Made by a program: the position numbers and the translations under genes
In this document: one piece after another, positions 5,416 through 6,390 of the stretch
Numbering within the stretch: position 1 is the stretch's first letter
How the letters are laid out: every line of letters starts with the position of its first letter
Notes under the pieces: model-generated
Databases searched by the model: none
What the model was told of the DNA's origin: nothing
The model's input: the letters and a program-made list of their open reading frames with translations, nothing else
Source: Alphaproteobacteria bacterium
GTDB taxonomy: Bacteria; Pseudomonadota; Alphaproteobacteria; Rhizobiales; Aestuariivirgaceae
Assembly: GCA_005884715.1 (NCBI GenBank)
Contig: VAZZ01000367.1
Location: 1-6,390, forward strand
Direction of reading: 5' to 3'
Length of the DNA stretch: 6,390 nt

Positions 5416-5501
5416 CATCCTTCGCAAAGGGTCTCGCCTTCTTGCCCTTTGGTAGATTTCCAGCGTGAACCGCACGCAAATAACCCAGGTGGATAGGACT
5501 T

Positions 5502-6359
5502 ATGCGATACGAAGCACCCAGCTCGACCAAGGCCGCGGTTACTCTCCTGACGAAAGAAAAAGGAAAGGCCGCAATTCTGGCGGGAGGAACCGATCTTCTC
5601 GTCCGCATGAAAGGGGGCTTCACCGAGCCTGACCTGATCGTCGACATCAAGCGTATTGCTCAGATGCGCGAAATCAAGAAGACCGCATCCGGCTTCCAGA
5701 TCGGTGCTGCAGTTTCGGGCGTCGAGCTCGGTGACAGCGTAGTCAAGAAGGCATGGCCGGGTGTGGTCGAAGCGGCGAATCTGATCGGCTCGAAGCAGAT
5801 CCAGGGGCGCTGCACGATGGTCGGCAATATGTGCAATGCCTCACCGGCCGCCGACAGCGTGCCGGCGTTGATTGCCGCGGGCGCCCAGGCGGTGATCGTC
5901 GGTCCGAAGAAGAAGCGCACCGTTCCGGTGGAGAAGATCGCGGTGGGTCCTGGCCGCACCAGCCTCGCCAAGGGCGAGGTCGTCGAATCACTGCTCCTGC
6001 CGAAGCGTCCGGCACGCTCGGGCGATGCCTATCTGCGCTTCATCCCGCGCACCGAAATGGATATCGCGGTGGTGAGTGCCGGTGTCAATCTCGTCCTCGA
6101 TACGAAGGGCGTCATCAAGGAAGCGCGCATCGCGCTAGGTGCGGTGGCGCCCACCGTGCTTCTGGTGCAGCCGGCCGCCAAGGCCATCATCGGCACCAAG
6201 CTTGACGATGAGGCGCTAGAGAAACTCGCTGCCGCCTGCTCGGCCGCGTGCACACCGATTGATGACAAGCGCGGAACCATAGAATTCAGAACCAAGGTCG
6301 CAGGCGTGCTGGCAAAGCGGGCTGCAAAAATCGCGTATCAGCGCGCAGGAGGCAAATAA
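5502..6359 (+). CDS. FAD-binding medium subunit of a xanthine dehydrogenase / CO dehydrogenase-family molybdenum hydroxylase (CoxM-like)
   Basis: The protein has 285 residues, a normal length for the separate flavin subunit. The N-terminal FAD-binding domain (about 1-170) shows AILAGGTDLLVRMK (24-37) and IQGRCTMVGNMCNASPAAD (100-118), both flavin-binding loops. The C-terminal CO-dehydrogenase flavoprotein domain (about 175-280) includes FIPRTEMDIAVVSAGVNL and LGAVAPT. In the second loop the usual GGN is VGN, a minor variant. The subunit takes electrons from the 2Fe-2S clusters of the partner subunit and passes them to the final acceptor in a cytoplasmic heterotrimer whose molybdenum subunit performs the hydroxylation. 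The substrate cannot be told from this subunit. AGGTGG and TAGGA precede the ATG. Its stop TAA shares a base with the next start (TAATG), showing translational coupling. Confidence 0.9.
   Translation: MRYEAPSSTKAAVTLLTKEKGKAAILAGGTDLLVRMKGGFTEPDLIVDIKRIAQMREIKKTASGFQIGAAVSGVELGDSVVKKAWPGVVEAANLIGSKQIQGRCTMVGNMCNASPAADSVPALIAAGAQAVIVGPKKKRTVPVEKIAVGPGRTSLAKGEVVESLLLPKRPARSGDAYLRFIPRTEMDIAVVSAGVNLVLDTKGVIKEARIALGAVAPTVLLVQPAAKAIIGTKLDDEALEKLAAACSAACTPIDDKRGTIEFRTKVAGVLAKRAAKIAYQRAGGK
6347..6352 (+). promoter_or_regulatory. Ribosome binding site of the next subunit, inside the end of the FAD gene
   Basis: AGGAGG, a perfect Shine-Dalgarno sequence, lies 6 nt before the ATG at 6359 and within the last codons of the FAD subunit. 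Confidence 0.7.
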
Positions 6360-6390
6360 TGGCTGGCATACATGTTTCAACCACGGTCAA
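6359..6390 (+). CDS. Start of a probable 2Fe-2S small subunit (CoxS-like), runs off the right edge
   Basis: Only 10 full codons are visible, MAGIHVSTTV, plus a partial codon starting AA (Asn or Lys). The bHVSTTVNG-type opening is usual for the two-[2Fe-2S] small subunit of xanthine dehydrogenase-family enzymes, which relays electrons from the molybdenum centre to FAD. The perfect RBS and TAATG overlap with the FAD subunit support a real start. The cluster-binding cysteines lie beyond the window, so the identification rests mostly on context. Confidence 0.7.
   Translation, partial: MAGIHVSTTV

Larger units (their letters stand above)
5192..5501. other. Intergenic region upstream of the molybdenum-hydroxylase operon
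   Basis: The left half (about 5195-5285) is strikingly AT-rich compared with the rest of the window and holds the ATTGTA repeats. The right half returns to normal composition and contains a possible plus-strand promoter, TTGACG (5386-5391), 18 bp, GACAAT (5410-5415), about 80-90 nt ahead of the start codon. No convincing gene is seen on either strand. Confidence 0.5.

Noticed and set aside
5275..5475. Minus-strand 66-codon frame in the intergenic region
   Set aside because: It has no recognisable family, no clear ribosome binding site and unremarkable composition; likely chance.

Overview
The window looks chromosomal and alphaproteobacterial, most likely Hyphomicrobiales (rhizobia and relatives). 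This rests on GC-rich coding DNA, the style of the GltB N-terminus, a Brucella-type hydroxyproline epimerase relic and a CoxM-like flavoprotein. I cannot name a genus.

Layout. (1) Positions 1-992, minus strand: the first 330 codons of gltB, the glutamate synthase large subunit, running off the left edge. (2) 993-1480: a divergent intergenic region rich in hairpins. It ends in a good plus-strand terminator (1298-1322) with no protein gene in front of it, so a small RNA is possible. A sigma54-like element (1425-1440) lies just upstream of the next gene. (3) 1481-2542: an intact L-threonine aldolase-type beta-eliminating lyase. (4) 2534-2955: a scar in which the C-terminal relic of a GcvA-like LysR regulator (minus) abuts a shattered polar amino-acid ABC permease (plus). 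(5) 2958-4391: a two-gene unit with an intact D-threonine aldolase / beta-hydroxyaspartate aldolase (BhcC)-like enzyme and a 112-residue ABM-like protein. (6) 4392-4740: non-coding DNA with a 10-bp dyad and a block of CTGT-type short repeats. (7) 4741-5191, minus: a broken N-terminal piece of a 4-hydroxyproline epimerase / proline racemase family gene, cut off at the repeat block. (8) 5192-5501: an AT-rich promoter region. (9) 5502-6390: the start of a molybdenum-hydroxylase operon, with the FAD subunit complete and the first 10 codons of a probable 2Fe-2S subunit overlapping it.

How it fits together. The middle of the window appears to be a former amino-acid/hydroxy-amino-acid catabolic island that has been rearranged. 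The original order was probably L-aldolase, convergent LysR regulator, divergent amino-acid ABC transporter, D-aldolase, ABM-like protein. A deletion appears to have removed most of the regulator and transporter and the promoter between them, leaving the two aldolases and the small protein intact. The hydroxyproline epimerase next door is also dead. The most interesting points are the pairing of two unrelated PLP aldolases of opposite C-alpha specificity beside the deletion scar, the unknown small ABM-like partner, the repeat block at the truncation point, and the structured gltB-ltaE intergenic region. I see no clear evidence of a wholly new system.
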